Assembly (NCBI GenBank): GCA_902524385.1
Contig: CABZCZ010000003.1
Coordinates: forward strand, 61,112 to 125,111
Source of the DNA: an uncultured Alphaproteobacteria bacterium
GTDB lineage: Bacteria > Pseudomonadota > Alphaproteobacteria > HIMB59 > GCA-002718135
Direction of reading: 5' to 3'
Length of the DNA stretch: 64,000 nucleotides
The notes beneath the pieces are model-generated. The model ran no database searches and was not told where the DNA came from. It saw only the letters and a program-made list of their open reading frames with translations. Shown in pieces: positions 27,428 to 36,158 of this stretch. Both the position numbers and the translations under genes were made by a program. Each line of letters starts with the position of its first letter. Positions within the stretch are counted from its first letter, which is position 1.

Positions 27428-28438
27428 TTAAACACCTAATTTTTTTTGAAGTTCTTTAGAAGATGTTGTGTATCTAAAAATATTTTTTTTATCAGGAAAA
27501 CAATATTTAAATACTTCTTGAGACATCAATGCTGCTTCATGAAATCCAGATAAAATTAATTTTAATTTACCTGGGTACCAATTTATATCACCAATCGCAA
27601 AGATAGAGGGTGTAGAGGTTTCAAATTTTTCAGTATCTACTTTAATTAGATTTTCGTGAAGGTTTAGACCCCAATTCGCAATTGGGCCTAACTCCATTTT
27701 TAATCCAAAAAATGGTAAAAGATAATCTACTTCAATTTGTGATCTTTCTTTGTCATTTTCGTATTCAATTATAATTTTGCTATCTTCTTTGTTTGAAATC
27801 GTTTTAATTTGACCTTTTAAAAATTGAATTTTACCTTTTGTTTCTAATTCCTGCATTTTTGAAACTGAATCAGGCGCTGCTCTAAACTCTTTTCTTCTAT
27901 GAATTAGAGATACATTTGAATCTTTAGATAGTTCATTTGTCCAATCCAGAGCGGAATCACCTCCCCCTGCGATTAATAGGTTTTTTCCATTAAACATTGA
28001 TTTATCTCGAATTGCGTAAAAAACATTTTTGTTTTCAAAGCTCTCAATATTTTCAATTGGCGGTTTTCTTGGAACAAAGCTTCCTGCTCCTGCAGCTACT
28101 ACTATACATTTTGCTTCAACTTTTGTTCCAATATTAGTTTCTACAATCCAACCATATTCTGTTTTAGAAATTTTCTCAACTTGCTGGTTTAGATGAAATT
28201 GAGGTTTAAACGGGTTTATCTGTTTAATTAATTCATCAGTTAATTCTTGTCCTGTCACAACTGGTCTTGAAGGAATATCATAAATTGGTTTTTCTGGATA
28301 CAATTCAGCGCACTGACCTCCAACTTTATCTAAATTATCAACTAAGTGACATTTTATATTTAAAAGACCTAGTTCAAATACAGCAAATAAGCCTACCGGA
28401 CCTGCACCTATAATTATTACATCAGTTTTTTGTGTCAT
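27428..28438 (-). CDS. Ferredoxin/flavodoxin-NADP+ reductase, thioredoxin-reductase-like
   Basis: 336-residue FAD/NAD(P)-binding protein. FAD motif IIGAGPVGLFAVFELGLL at the N-terminus, then GGQCAELYPEKPIYDIPSRP, the NADPH-binding GGGDSALDWTNELSK with HRRKEFRA, and the C-terminal FAIGDINWYPGKLKLILSGFHEAA. There is no redox-active CxxC of thioredoxin reductase, which together with the YPEKPIYDIP motif identifies the TrxR-like ferredoxin-NADP reductases (Chlorobium/Bacillus YumC type, also common in Alphaproteobacteria). Divergent from ctaA by 53 bases. Likely partner of the neighbouring ferredoxin and flavodoxin. Confidence 0.92.
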   Translation of the reverse strand: MTQKTDVIIIGAGPVGLFAVFELGLLNIKCHLVDNLDKVGGQCAELYPEKPIYDIPSRPVVTGQELTDELIKQINPFKPQFHLNQQVEKISKTEYGWIVETNIGTKVEAKCIVVAAGAGSFVPRKPPIENIESFENKNVFYAIRDKSMFNGKNLLIAGGGDSALDWTNELSKDSNVSLIHRRKEFRAAPDSVSKMQELETKGKIQFLKGQIKTISNKEDSKIIIEYENDKERSQIEVDYLLPFFGLKMELGPIANWGLNLHENLIKVDTEKFETSTPSIFAIGDINWYPGKLKLILSGFHEAALMSQEVFKYCFPDKKNIFRYTTSSKELQKKLGV

Positions 28439-28491
28439 ATGTGAAAAATAACAACTTTTTTTATTATTTCTAGGGATTATATATATTCCAA

Positions 28492-29547
28492 ATGAATTAT
28501 GCTAATATTTCAAAACATTATAATCCTGCAATTTATATATGGCTATTAACAATTACCGCAATGGTTTTGTTAATTATAGTGATAGGAGGTCTAACAAGAT
28601 TAACCGACTCTGGACTTTCTATGACCGACTGGCGGCCAATTTTAGGTGTAATTCCACCACTGAGTTTAGAAAGTTGGTTGGTTGTTTTCGAAATGTATAA
28701 ACAAACACCAGAATTTAAAATAGTAAACAAAAATATGACGTTAAATGAGTTTAAATATATTTTTTGGTGGGAGTGGTTTCATAGAATATTTGCAAGAGCC
28801 ATAGGAATTGTCTTTTTAATACCCTTAATTTACTTCAGTTTTAAAAAGCAAATTCAATCGTCACTATATATAAGACTTGGAATTGTCTTTGTGTTCGGTT
28901 TGTTTCAAGCAGTTGTTGGATGGTGGATGGTAAAGAGTGGTTTAACCGAAAATCCTTATGTAAGCCCTTATAGACTTACTTTTCATCTTTTAAATGCTCT
29001 TATAATTTTTTCCATACTATTATGGATAGCAATGGATTACAGATATTCTTCTAATATAAGTTTTTTATCTCATCCAAAGACTATTGAATTTTATATTTTA
29101 ATTGCTGTGATCTTAATATTTATCACAATTGCAACAGGTGGATTTATGGCAGGAACCAACTCTGGACAATCTTTTAATACTTTTCCGCTTATGAATGGAA
29201 AAATTATACCTGATGATTACATTATTGATGATTTAGGTATTTATAATATTTTTGAAAATACAGTTGCGATAAATTTTAACCACCGCTGGTTATCAATATT
29301 TGTCTTTTTCTATATCCTATTTGTAATTTTTAGATTTATTAAATTTGATAATAAAAATGTTTCAAGTACTCTAGTGTATTTTGTTTTATTTTTTCTAACC
29401 TTACAAGTAATTTTAGGTATCATTACTCTTTTAAGTAATGTCTATTTACCAGTAGCAAGTTTACATCAAACTAATTCAATTTTGTTGTTATCAACTTTAT
29501 TAATTAGTTATCATCAAATTAAAATAAGAAAGGTTAAAAATGTCTAA
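28492..29547 (+). CDS. ctaA: Haem A synthase (COX15/CtaA)
   Basis: Inner-membrane enzyme oxidising haem O to haem A for aa3-type cytochrome oxidase. The 351-residue protein has about eight membrane helices and the conserved haem-ligand histidines in WWEWFHRIFAR, RLTFHLLNA, NFNHRWLSIF and VASLHQTNS; GGLTRLTDSGLSMTDWRPI is the diagnostic first loop. It belongs to the class without the Cys pair of Bacillus CtaA, as in mitochondria and Alphaproteobacteria. It overlaps the downstream SDR by 8 bases. Confidence 0.95.
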   Translation: MNYANISKHYNPAIYIWLLTITAMVLLIIVIGGLTRLTDSGLSMTDWRPILGVIPPLSLESWLVVFEMYKQTPEFKIVNKNMTLNEFKYIFWWEWFHRIFARAIGIVFLIPLIYFSFKKQIQSSLYIRLGIVFVFGLFQAVVGWWMVKSGLTENPYVSPYRLTFHLLNALIIFSILLWIAMDYRYSSNISFLSHPKTIEFYILIAVILIFITIATGGFMAGTNSGQSFNTFPLMNGKIIPDDYIIDDLGIYNIFENTVAINFNHRWLSIFVFFYILFVIFRFIKFDNKNVSSTLVYFVLFFLTLQVILGIITLLSNVYLPVASLHQTNSILLLSTLLISYHQIKIRKVKNV

Positions 29548-30265
29548 CAAAAATATATTTGTGTTCGGGGGAACAGGTTCTATTGGAAAAGCATTATCAA
29601 AAAAACTGAAGAGCGATAACTATGATCCAATAATTATTTCTAGAAATGAAACAGAACTAAAACAATTATCTGAGGAAATTGGTTGCGAATATAAAGTTTG
29701 TGATGTTTTAGATTTTGATAAAATTAAAAGCATTTCAGAAGAATACAAAGATAGATTATTTGGTATTGCTTTTTGTGTTGGTTCTATAAATTTAAAACCT
29801 CTTAAAATGACTAAAGATGAAGATTTTATTGATTCTTTTAAAATAAATACACTTAGTGCTATAAATGCAATTAAATTTAATCAAGAAACTCTAGCTAAAA
29901 ATAATGGTAGTATCCTACTTTATTCAACTATTGCCGTAAAACAAGGTTTTACTAATCACACAATAGTCTCGACAGCAAAAGGTGCCATTGAAGGTCTTAC
30001 TTTGAGCTTAGCTGCAGAATTTGCTCCAAAAATTAAAGTAAATTGTATAGCGCCAAGTTTAACTGACGCAAAAATGACACAAAAGTTACTTAATAATGAA
30101 ACCATTAAGAAAGCAATTGAAAATATGCATCCTCTACCTAAAATTGGATCTGGTGATGATTTCTCTGACATAGGAAGTTTTCTATTAAGTGATAAAAATA
30201 GTTGGATTACAGGTCAAATATTTCATATAGATGGAGGAAGATCATCATTAAGAATTAAATCGTGA
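29540..30265 (+). CDS. Short-chain dehydrogenase/reductase with non-canonical active site
   Basis: 241-residue SDR. The cofactor motif is FGGTGSIGKALSKKL. The active-site region reads LLYSTIAVKQGFTNHTIVSTAKGAIEGL: the catalytic Ser (about 129) and Lys 147 are present, but the Tyr of YxxxK is replaced by Val 143. The C-terminal KVNCIAPSLTDAKM and GQIFHIDGGR are normal. I recall a subgroup of bacterial SDRs with Ala at this position (HASIAAAKGA-type), so this may be a variant family rather than damage. Overlaps ctaA (8 bases) and the next gene (GTGA, 4 bases). Substrate unknown. Confidence 0.85.
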   Translation: MSNKNIFVFGGTGSIGKALSKKLKSDNYDPIIISRNETELKQLSEEIGCEYKVCDVLDFDKIKSISEEYKDRLFGIAFCVGSINLKPLKMTKDEDFIDSFKINTLSAINAIKFNQETLAKNNGSILLYSTIAVKQGFTNHTIVSTAKGAIEGLTLSLAAEFAPKIKVNCIAPSLTDAKMTQKLLNNETIKKAIENMHPLPKIGSGDDFSDIGSFLLSDKNSWITGQIFHIDGGRSSLRIKS

Positions 30266-30945
30266 AATATATCTTTATAATTTGTTTATCTATTTTTTCA
30301 TTTAGCGTTTTTAGTCAGCCATTTCCGATACCAGAAGATAATGAGGTAAGTTATGATGTTATAAGAAAAAAGAAAAATATTGGGAACTTAATATCAAAAT
30401 TTATAGAAAACGAGGATAGTGTCGTTATACATTCAGTCTTAAAGATAAATGTTAAAGTTTTATTTATTCCAGCATACAAATTTTTTCAAGAAACAAAAGA
30501 AACTTGGATAAATGGTGAATTTGTATCATTAGATGGATTTACAGACTTTGAAGATGATCGAGAGTATAAAATAATTGGAAAAGATGAAGGCAATTTTTTT
30601 ATTGCTAGTGGTATGGATGGGCAATTAAAATTAGATAAAAATATAGTACCATTAAATTATTGGAATATCAAAATGTTAAATGAAAAAGAAGTATTTGATA
30701 CTCAAAAGGGTATTGTAAGAACTATAGAAGTAAATCAACTTGAAGATGAAAAAATTAAAATTAATGACATTGAAATATTAGCTAATAAGTATGTTTTCAA
30801 TGCATCAAAAAATCCAAAAGATAAAGGGCCATTTCCAGAATATACACTTTGGTATTTTAAAAAAGAACTTATGAAAATGGAATTCAAAAACCCAAATGAT
30901 AAAAAAAATATTATAACAATAATTCGGAATGATTGGAGTCAATAG
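30262..30945 (+). CDS. Exported DUF6134-like protein
   Basis: 227-residue protein starting at GTG 30262 (overlapping the SDR stop as GTGA). A signal peptide (KYIFIICLSIFSFSVFS, cleavage near residue 18) is followed by a beta-rich domain: VSYDVIRKKKNIGNLISKF, KVLFIPAYKFFQETKETWINGEFVSLDGFTD and PLNYWNIKMLN, a pattern I associate with DUF6134 periplasmic proteins. Function unknown. It lies between two SDR genes and is probably co-transcribed with ctaA. The assignment rests on remembered pattern, not a search. Confidence 0.65.
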   Translation: MKYIFIICLSIFSFSVFSQPFPIPEDNEVSYDVIRKKKNIGNLISKFIENEDSVVIHSVLKINVKVLFIPAYKFFQETKETWINGEFVSLDGFTDFEDDREYKIIGKDEGNFFIASGMDGQLKLDKNIVPLNYWNIKMLNEKEVFDTQKGIVRTIEVNQLEDEKIKINDIEILANKYVFNASKNPKDKGPFPEYTLWYFKKELMKMEFKNPNDKKNIITIIRNDWSQ

Positions 30946-31704
30946 TTGCAAACTATATGGATAACCGGTGGATCTTCAGGTATTGGCTTTGCTACAGCAA
31001 AAGAATTTATAAGTAATAATTGGCAAGTTGTAATTTCTTCAAGTAATAAAATAAACCTTGAATCTGCAAAAAAAAAATTAGAAATAAATAATAATAAAAA
31101 TTTAGTTCATGCTATTGTATGTGATATTTCTTCAAAAAATAATGTTGATGAAACGATTAATTCTATAGAAAAAAATATTGGTAAAATTGATATAGCATTA
31201 TTAAATGCATCAGCTTATAGTCCAAATAAAAATCAAATATTTGATATTTCAAACTACGAATTGCTAGTAGATGTAAATATCAAAGGCACTTTGTATTGTG
31301 TTAATAAATTAAAAGATGTTATGAAAAATAGAAATAATACGATTGCTATTGTTTCTTCACCATTGGGATATAGAGGTTGGCCAACAGCTGGGGCATATGG
31401 TAGTTCTAAGGCAGCACAATTAAGCTTGAGTGAAAGCTTATATTTTGATTTCAAAAAGTTGAACATAAACGTTAGAGTAATATGTCCAGGTTTTATTGAT
31501 ACCGAAGCAACCAAAAAAAATAGCTTCAAAATGCCTTTTTTAAAAAGTGCAGAATATGCAGGAAAAAAAATATTTGATAGGTTAACTAAAGGTAAAGAAT
31601 TTGAAATAATTTTTCCCTTTTTGATTGTATATTTTTTTAAATTTACAAGGATATTACCTTACAAAATATATTTTTATATTTGGAAAAAATTAGGAAATTT
31701 TTAG
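30946..31704 (+). CDS. Short-chain dehydrogenase/reductase, classical
   Basis: 252-residue SDR beginning at a TTG codon directly after the upstream TAG. Motifs: TGGSSGIGFATAKEF for NAD(P), LLNASAYSP (NNAG-equivalent), IVSSPLGYRGWPTAGAYGSSKAA with intact Ser, Tyr and Lys, and RVICPGFIDTEATKK. The C-terminal tail (IIFPFLIVYFFKFTRILPYKIYFYIW) is hydrophobic, suggesting membrane association, as in SDRs acting on lipids. Substrate unknown. Its stop shares a TTAG/TTA junction with pfkA. Confidence 0.88.
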   Translation: MQTIWITGGSSGIGFATAKEFISNNWQVVISSSNKINLESAKKKLEINNNKNLVHAIVCDISSKNNVDETINSIEKNIGKIDIALLNASAYSPNKNQIFDISNYELLVDVNIKGTLYCVNKLKDVMKNRNNTIAIVSSPLGYRGWPTAGAYGSSKAAQLSLSESLYFDFKKLNINVRVICPGFIDTEATKKNSFKMPFLKSAEYAGKKIFDRLTKGKEFEIIFPFLIVYFFKFTRILPYKIYFYIWKKLGNF

Positions 31705-32786
31705 TTTGTTTCACCAATATAAATTCCGAGACCTTCAGCTACTTTAATTAAAGGATCATTTTTTTGAACAGTTTTTGAATATCCAGCAACTTGACTAAGC
31801 ATTAAATCTTGTACTCCTCTGTCTTTCCATACAACTACTCTGTTAAATTTTTTCTTTGCAATTAAATCAACAGCATAAACCCCAAAGGCACTTGCAATTA
31901 AACGATCTCTATGAGTTGGTTGAGCACCTCTTTGAACATGTCCTAGAACTGTAACTCTTGTTTCAGAGTCCGTTATTTTATAGATTTCATCACCAAGATA
32001 ATTTCCAATTCCTCCAAGGCGCACCTCTCCATCAACATATTTCACTGTAGCTTTTTTACCATTTTCTTTTTTTACAGCTTCTGCAACAACGATTAATGCA
32101 TGATTTCTTCCTTTAGACCTAAGTTTCTCGATATGATCAGCAATAGATTTTATTGAATATTGTATCTCAGGAATCAAAATAACATCTGCTCCTCCAGCTA
32201 TTCCTGCATTCAAAGCAATGTGGCCTGCATCTCTACCCATAACTTCTAAAATCATTACTCTTCTGTGGCTAGCTGCTGTTGGTTGAAGCATGTCTAATGC
32301 ATTTGTTGCTACGTCAACTGCTGTATCATAACCTATAGATAGTTCATTATGCTTTACATCATTGTCTATAGTCTTTGGAATACCTACAAAATTTATATTA
32401 CCTTTTTTTGTAATACTTTGAAGAATTTTCAAACTTCCATCACCACCAATACCTATTAGAGCATCAATTCCTAATTTTTTAAAACCTTCTATAACTAAAT
32501 CAGATGAGTCAAATTTTTTTCCATTACTTATAATTTTTTTAAAAGGGTTACCTTTGTTATTTGATCCCAAAAAAGTTCCACCCATCCTCATTAAACTACC
32601 CTCAAAATTTTGCGGATTTAATTTGATAACGTCCAGCGGTTCTTTCAACAAACCTAATGTTCCATCCTTTATTCCATAAACTTCCCAGTTGTACTTGTTA
32701 TGTGCTCTTAATGTAACAGCTCTTATAACTGCATTTAAACCTGCACAATCTCCGCCGCTTGTTAAAATTGCTATTTTTTTTACCAC
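31701..32786 (-). CDS. pfkA: 6-phosphofructokinase
   Basis: Phosphorylates fructose 6-phosphate in Embden-Meyerhof glycolysis. The 361-residue protein has LTSGGDCAGLNAVIRAV, IGIGGDGSLKIL, GIPKTIDNDVKHNELSIGYDTAVD, LEVMGRDAGHIALNAGIAGGAD and LGHVQRGAQPTHRDR. The Gly in GGDGS (117, Escherichia coli Gly104) indicates ATP use, whereas Lys138 in PKTIDND (E. coli Gly124) is the residue seen in pyrophosphate-dependent and some actinobacterial ATP enzymes. Phosphoryl donor is therefore probable ATP but not certain. Divergent from the DUF465 gene by 44 bases. Pyruvate kinase is also encoded in the window. Confidence 0.92.
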   Translation of the reverse strand: MVKKIAILTSGGDCAGLNAVIRAVTLRAHNKYNWEVYGIKDGTLGLLKEPLDVIKLNPQNFEGSLMRMGGTFLGSNNKGNPFKKIISNGKKFDSSDLVIEGFKKLGIDALIGIGGDGSLKILQSITKKGNINFVGIPKTIDNDVKHNELSIGYDTAVDVATNALDMLQPTAASHRRVMILEVMGRDAGHIALNAGIAGGADVILIPEIQYSIKSIADHIEKLRSKGRNHALIVVAEAVKKENGKKATVKYVDGEVRLGGIGNYLGDEIYKITDSETRVTVLGHVQRGAQPTHRDRLIASAFGVYAVDLIAKKKFNRVVVWKDRGVQDLMLSQVAGYSKTVQKNDPLIKVAEGLGIYIGETN

Positions 32787-32830
32787 AGGGCGTTTATATA
32801 CTATTATTATATTTTTACTTATTTATTTTC

Positions 32831-33031
32831 ATGGATGACATAAACAAACTTATAGAAATTTTGAAAAATTTTGAACAAGAACATAGAGATCTTGATGAAA
32901 TACTTATTAGGCTTCAAGAAAAAAATACTGTAGATTTTTTACAAATTCAAAGGATAAAAAAAAGAAAGTTAATCCTAAAAGATAAAATATTAGAAATTCA
33001 AAATAAATTAGAGCCAGATAGTATTGCTTAA
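32831..33031 (+). CDS. DUF465 (YdcH-like) small coiled-coil protein
   Basis: 66-residue protein starting at ATG 32831 (MDDINKLIEILKNFEQEHRDLDEILIRL); an in-frame upstream ATG at 32759 lies inside pfkA and is ignored. It is predicted entirely helical, with the pattern L..EH..LD..I..L and a basic middle (IQRIKKRKLILKDKI), the signature of DUF465/YdcH proteins, which are abundant in proteobacteria but of unknown function. Its stop shares TTAA with the COQ9-like gene on the other strand. Confidence 0.85.
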   Translation: MDDINKLIEILKNFEQEHRDLDEILIRLQEKNTVDFLQIQRIKKRKLILKDKILEIQNKLEPDSIA

Positions 33032-33645
33032 GCTAAAAAACTTTTTAAAAATTTAGGAACGTTATCTTTAATAAAAGATATTCTTTCCTTAATTTTTGGA
33101 ATTTTTGATATTCTCTTCAGATTTTTATCGATATTTTCTTCAACATACTTTATTTCTTTTGAAAAAAAAACGAATAAGGCATTAGTATATACTCCTGATA
33201 AAATAAGTCTTTTTGTATAAAAATTGAAATCTGTTGAATTATCTCCAGCTAAATACCACATAGTATTTACTGAATTATATAAACTCTTTTTGGAGATTCT
33301 ATTATTTGTGGGTAGCAAAAGATGGTTGAAGGTTTTTTTATAAAATTCTTTATCTTCATTTAATATATCAAATCGTAATAATAATATTTTTTTTATTCTT
33401 TTGTTAATTGGAAAATTAATTAAATTAATTTTTTTTAATTTATATTCAAGTTTTTCATTAATATTTTGTAAAGCATATTCTAATAAATCTTTATATCCAT
33501 CCGGAAAAAAATAGAATAAATCATTTTTTTCAATATTTTGTTTTTGTAATTTTAAAAATATTTCTGATGACCAGCCTTCAATTGATACAATTTTTTTAGC
33601 TTTTATAAGAATATCTTCTTTTTTTTTATTTTCTGTTTTGTTCAT
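33028..33645 (-). CDS. COQ9-family protein
   Basis: 205-residue TetR-fold lipid-binding protein related to mitochondrial COQ9, which presents ubiquinone intermediates to COQ7-type hydroxylases. The signature lies at residues 125-165: TMWYLAGDNSTDFNFYTKRL followed by ILSGVYTNALFVFF, matching the D-x-S-x-D-x-N-x-YTKR pattern of the family; the N-terminal third resembles a TetR helix-turn-helix that is no longer DNA-binding. It overlaps def by 20 bases and is probably expressed with it. ubiG and an ABC1 kinase in this window belong to the same pathway. Confidence 0.9.
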   Translation of the reverse strand: MNKTENKKKEDILIKAKKIVSIEGWSSEIFLKLQKQNIEKNDLFYFFPDGYKDLLEYALQNINEKLEYKLKKINLINFPINKRIKKILLLRFDILNEDKEFYKKTFNHLLLPTNNRISKKSLYNSVNTMWYLAGDNSTDFNFYTKRLILSGVYTNALFVFFSKEIKYVEENIDKNLKRISKIPKIKERISFIKDNVPKFLKSFLA

Positions 33646-34156
33646 TTTTCCAATAAGTTGCTATTTCTTTTTCAAAACCAAAAGCATTTTTATGTGCTAA
33701 GCGCGATGTATACAAAATGCCATTTAAATGATCTACCTCATGTTGTACTACCCTTGCATGTAAGCCTTCAACTTCATTTTCAATCACTTTACCATCAAGA
33801 TCAAATCCAGAATATTTAATTTTTTTAAATCTTCTAACTAAGCCTTGCATACCGGGAATAGATAAACAACCCTCCCATTCATCCTCAGTATCTTTTCCTA
33901 TAGGCGTAAAACTAGCATTTATTAATGGTGTTATCTCAATTTTATCTTTCACTTCATTATCAGGATTACGAAATACTATTATTTGCTTTGAAATATGTAC
34001 TTGAGGTGCTGCTAAACCTATACCGTTATAGTCAAGCATTGTTTCAGACATATCATAAACTATTTTTTTTAGATAATCTGATGAGAATTCTTTTATCTCA
34101 GAACATTCTTTTAGCAAGATGGGATGACCAATTTTTGATATTTTGAGAATAGACAC
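33626..34156 (-). CDS. def: Peptide deformylase
   Basis: Removes the formyl group from nascent proteins using a metal ion. The 176-residue protein has all three motifs: motif 1 NGIGLAAPQVH, motif 2 EWEGCLSIPGM (Cys metal ligand) and motif 3 VVQHEVDHLNGILY (HExxH). The start is GTG at 34156 (SILKISKIGHPIL follows). The N-terminal GHPIL replaces the usual DPxLR, a mild variation. Divergent from rpsU across a 94-base spacer. Confidence 0.95.
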   Translation of the reverse strand: MSILKISKIGHPILLKECSEIKEFSSDYLKKIVYDMSETMLDYNGIGLAAPQVHISKQIIVFRNPDNEVKDKIEITPLINASFTPIGKDTEDEWEGCLSIPGMQGLVRRFKKIKYSGFDLDGKVIENEVEGLHARVVQHEVDHLNGILYTSRLAHKNAFGFEKEIATYWKNEQNRK

Positions 34157-34231
34157 ACAATAAATATAAGTATTTTTTCTAATATACCAATAGATTAATT
34201 CAATATATCCATTTGCAAATAATAGGAGTTT

Positions 34232-34279
34232 ATGTTACTAGCCCGATCCAATGACACTTTTTGTAAATGTAAAAGATAA
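34232..34279 (+). other. Upstream ORF overlapping the rpsU start
   Basis: ATG at 34232 preceded by AGGAG (34224-34228, spacing 3) opens a 15-codon frame, [15 protein letters not shown], ending in TAA at 34277-34279. It overlaps the first codons of rpsU in another frame. The rpsU ATG at 34251 has no Shine-Dalgarno of its own; the AGGAG lies 22 bases upstream. This could be a coupling leader peptide or a chance frame. Confidence 0.35.
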
Positions 34280-34448
34280 TAATGTAGAACAAGCAATTAG
34301 ATCTTTAAAAAAGAAAATGCAGCGTGAAGGTTTATACAAAGAAATGAAACTTCGAAAACACTATGAGAAACCTTGTTTGAAACGTGCTAGAGAAAAAGAA
34401 GAAAATATTAGAAGAGCTAGAAAATCAGCAAAAAGAAATAACAATTAA
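34251..34448 (+). CDS. rpsU: Ribosomal protein bS21
   Basis: Small-subunit protein S21, 65 residues, of the alphaproteobacterial type: [29 protein letters not shown] then [29 protein letters not shown]. An in-frame TAG at 34239-34241 forces the start at ATG 34251, which gives two extra residues before the usual V-x-VxDNNV core and lacks its own ribosome site. S21 affects translation initiation on certain mRNAs. Its stop shares TTAA with pntB. Confidence 0.95.
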   Translation: MTLFVNVKDNNVEQAIRSLKKKMQREGLYKEMKLRKHYEKPCLKRAREKEENIRRARKSAKRNNN

Positions 34449-35839
34449 GCAGATAAACTTTTTACTATATCCTCACACATTTTTTTAGCATCTCCAAATA
34501 GCATAGTAGTATTATCACTATAAAATAATTCATTATCAACACCAGAATAACCAGTTGCCATTGAACGTTTTACAAATAAAACACTTTGAGATTTTTCTAC
34601 ATCTAAAATAGGCATTCCAAAAATTGGGGAAGACTCATCAGTTTTAGCAGCGGGATTAGTTACATCATTTGCACCAATAACAAAGGAAACCTCTGTCATA
34701 GGAAAGTCATGATTAATTTCATCTAGTTCTAATACTTCTTCGTAGGGAACATTAGCTTCTGCAAGCAAAACATTCATATGTCCTGGCATTCTTCCAGCAA
34801 CTGGATGTATTGCGTATCTTACCTCTATTCCTTCTTTTTTTAATATGTCGCCCATTTCTCTTAAAGCATGTTGAGCTTGTGCTACAGCCATTCCATATCC
34901 AGGTACAATAATTACAGAGTCTGCATTTTTCATTATATATGCTGCATCCTCAGCATTACCTTGTTTAACAATTTTATCAGAATTATCCTTACTAGCACTA
35001 GCGTCTTGCTCACCACCAAAACCTCCTAGTACAACATTAATAATGGATCTATTCATTCCTTTACTCATTATATAACTTAATATTGCGCCAGACGCTCCGA
35101 CAAGAGCACCAGTTATAATTAAGAGATTATTGCTTAGTGTAAATCCTATGCCACAAGCTGCCCAACCTGAATAAGAGTTTAACATTGAAACGACAACTGG
35201 CATGTCTGCTCCACCTATAGGAATTACAACAAGAAAACCTAGTATTATGGATACAACAACTATAGTCCAAAAAATTGTTGGTGATTGATTAACAACAAAA
35301 AAAATTATTAAAAAAATAATAAGTAAAAAAATCAATGCATTAATAAGATGTTGAAACTTAAACACAATAGGCTTTCCGGAGATTGTGCCTTGTAACTTTC
35401 CAAAAGCTAATACTGAACCAGAGAAAGTGATTGCACCTATAAATGTTCCGATACTCATTTCAATAAGACTAGCAACTTTAATAGACCCAACTTTACCTAT
35501 ATTAAATGCAACAGGATCATAAAAAGCAGCAGCAGCAACAAAAACAGCTGCTAATCCAACCAAACTATGAAATGCAGCAACTAACTGAGGCAATGCAGTC
35601 ATTTCTATTCTTAAAGCTATAAATGAACCAATAGCACCACCAATTAGTATAGCAGCTCCAATCTCATAATAACTAAGAACTGATTTGAACATGAGAGTAG
35701 TGAACACTGCAATAATCATACCAATGATACCAAAAATATTTCCAGTTCTTGAAGATTCAGGGTGAGATAAACCTCTTAGAGCAAAAATAAATAATAATGC
35801 TGAAATTAAATATAATATCGCAACCATGTTAGAAGACAT
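34445..35839 (-). CDS. pntB: NAD(P) transhydrogenase subunit beta
   Basis: Membrane and NADP-binding subunit of the proton-translocating transhydrogenase, making NADPH from NADH using proton motive force. The 464-residue protein has about nine membrane helices (residues 1-265), then the NADP domain with [55 protein letters not shown] and [14 protein letters not shown]. Last gene of the pepF-ABC1-pntAA-pntAB-pntB run, 3 bases after pntAB. Confidence 0.96.
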   Translation of the reverse strand: MSSNMVAILYLISALLFIFALRGLSHPESSRTGNIFGIIGMIIAVFTTLMFKSVLSYYEIGAAILIGGAIGSFIALRIEMTALPQLVAAFHSLVGLAAVFVAAAAFYDPVAFNIGKVGSIKVASLIEMSIGTFIGAITFSGSVLAFGKLQGTISGKPIVFKFQHLINALIFLLIIFLIIFFVVNQSPTIFWTIVVVSIILGFLVVIPIGGADMPVVVSMLNSYSGWAACGIGFTLSNNLLIITGALVGASGAILSYIMSKGMNRSIINVVLGGFGGEQDASASKDNSDKIVKQGNAEDAAYIMKNADSVIIVPGYGMAVAQAQHALREMGDILKKEGIEVRYAIHPVAGRMPGHMNVLLAEANVPYEEVLELDEINHDFPMTEVSFVIGANDVTNPAAKTDESSPIFGMPILDVEKSQSVLFVKRSMATGYSGVDNELFYSDNTTMLFGDAKKMCEDIVKSLSA

Positions 35840-35842
35840 TAT

Positions 35843-36157
35843 TTATTTTCCTTTGTTTTTTTTTGTTTTTTTCTTAAACATTGAGAGCATTCGATAAGTT
35901 ACTAAAAAGCCTCCAAAAATATTAACTGACGCTAACACAACACCAATTAATCCAAATATTTTAGAGGTATCAAAACCTTGAGGGCCAGATGCCAGTATCG
36001 CTCCAACTATGATTACACTTGATATTGCATTTGTGACGCCCATTAATGGACTATGTAATGCAGGTGTAACTGACCAAACTACATAATACCCAATTATACA
36101 GGCCAAGAAAAATACAGTTAGGCCAATAACAAAAACTTCCGATGAATGCGCTTCCAT
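35843..36157 (-). CDS. pntAB: NAD(P) transhydrogenase subunit alpha, membrane part (alpha-2)
   Basis: 104-residue membrane part of the alpha subunit, with three hydrophobic helices and the typical VTPALHSPLMGVTNAISSVIIVGAI signature of the alpha C-terminal membrane domain. Having alpha split into two genes is the form found in Rhodospirillum and many Alphaproteobacteria. It lies 1 base downstream of pntAA and 3 bases upstream of pntB. The C-terminus is lysine-rich. Confidence 0.94.
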   Translation of the reverse strand: MEAHSSEVFVIGLTVFFLACIIGYYVVWSVTPALHSPLMGVTNAISSVIIVGAILASGPQGFDTSKIFGLIGVVLASVNIFGGFLVTYRMLSMFKKKTKKNKGK

Positions 36158-36158
36158 A

